In this document: piece after piece, positions 63,899-64,000 of the stretch
How positions within the stretch are numbered: position 1 is the stretch's first letter
Layout: every line of letters begins with the position of its first letter
NCBI GenBank assembly: GCA_026122235.1
Contig: JAOCZM010000015.1
Span: 3,621,001-3,685,000 of the forward strand
DNA: 64,000 nt
Direction of reading: 5' to 3'
From: Vinca minor
Lineage: Eukaryota; Streptophyta; Magnoliopsida; Gentianales; Apocynaceae
The notes under the pieces: model-generated
Databases searched by the model: none
Told to the model about the DNA's origin: nothing
Seen by the model: the letters and a program-made list of their open reading frames with translations, nothing else
Translations under genes and position numbers: made by a program

Positions 63899-64000
63899 CT
63901 AACATTGGACCTTCCGTCCAATTTCTTCTTCTTCTTCAGATTTATTCTCATTGATCCAAACATCTCCTCCGCCATTAACGGCATCGTACAGTGCATTCAG
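63899..64000 (-). CDS. Possible C-terminus of an unidentified gene running off the right edge
   Basis: The minus strand is open for 33 codons up to a TAG at 63899-63901, encoding LNALYDAVNGGGDVWINEN followed by an acidic run (S-E-E-E-E-E) and IGRKVQC. GC content rises compared with the DNA to the left, and the residues are protein-like, but no family is recognised. The plus strand is also open over the same bases, so the direction is uncertain. Confidence 0.35.
   Translation of the reverse strand: MNALYDAVNGGGDVWINENKSEEEEEIGRKVQC

Overview
The window looks like AT-rich nuclear DNA from a eudicot plant. The evidence is plant-type transposon families throughout (CACTA, hAT, Mutator-like, Stowaway, TRIM, plant LINE and tRNA-derived SINE) and one clear host gene, a classical extensin. 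The species cannot be named from sequence alone. Almost everything left of about 59.8 kb is transposon sequence, much of it nested and datable by target-site duplications (TSDs).

Layout. 1-5.8 kb: right half of a decayed CACTA element, broken by a hAT element (8-bp TSD) and by a 1.5-kb LTR-like insertion. 5.8-8.0 kb: reverse-strand LTR retrotransposon end with a complete TRIM inside it. 8.0-8.8 kb: reverse-strand LINE reverse-transcriptase fragment. 8.8-15.5 kb: Gypsy-like retrotransposon with almost no coding capacity (LARD-like), carrying a hAT MITE. 15.5-19.5 kb: MITEs and a SINE. About 20.6-37.5 kb: a large element with long imperfect terminal inverted repeats and a broken plant-mobile-domain (PMD) gene. 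That gene is split by a solo Gypsy LTR, which is split by an 11.7-kb CACTA element, which holds another hAT MITE. 40.6-46.8 kb: a direct tandem duplication whose two copies differ by many MITE insertions, so each copy supplies empty sites for the other. 47-59.5 kb: a pogo-like fragment, SINEs (including an Au-like one), a second TRIM-like pair, MITEs and a 5'-truncated LINE. 59.8-61.8 kb: intact extensin gene with TATA box, signal peptide and possible GC-AG intron in the 3' UTR. 61.9-64 kb: a hAT deletion derivative, and at the right edge the possible end of a reverse-strand gene.

How it fits together. The extensin is the only intact host gene seen. No transposase or reverse transcriptase here is intact, so all elements look inactive or non-autonomous. 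The most unusual signal is a set of insertions of 15-34 bp, flanked by perfect or near-perfect 11-20 bp duplications and consisting of little more than a poly(A) tract plus the last few bases of a retroposon. At least four share one 3' end (TATTCAYYAAAA), and two others resemble the tail of the LINE at 59.1 kb. They look like extreme 5'-truncated target-primed reverse transcription events.
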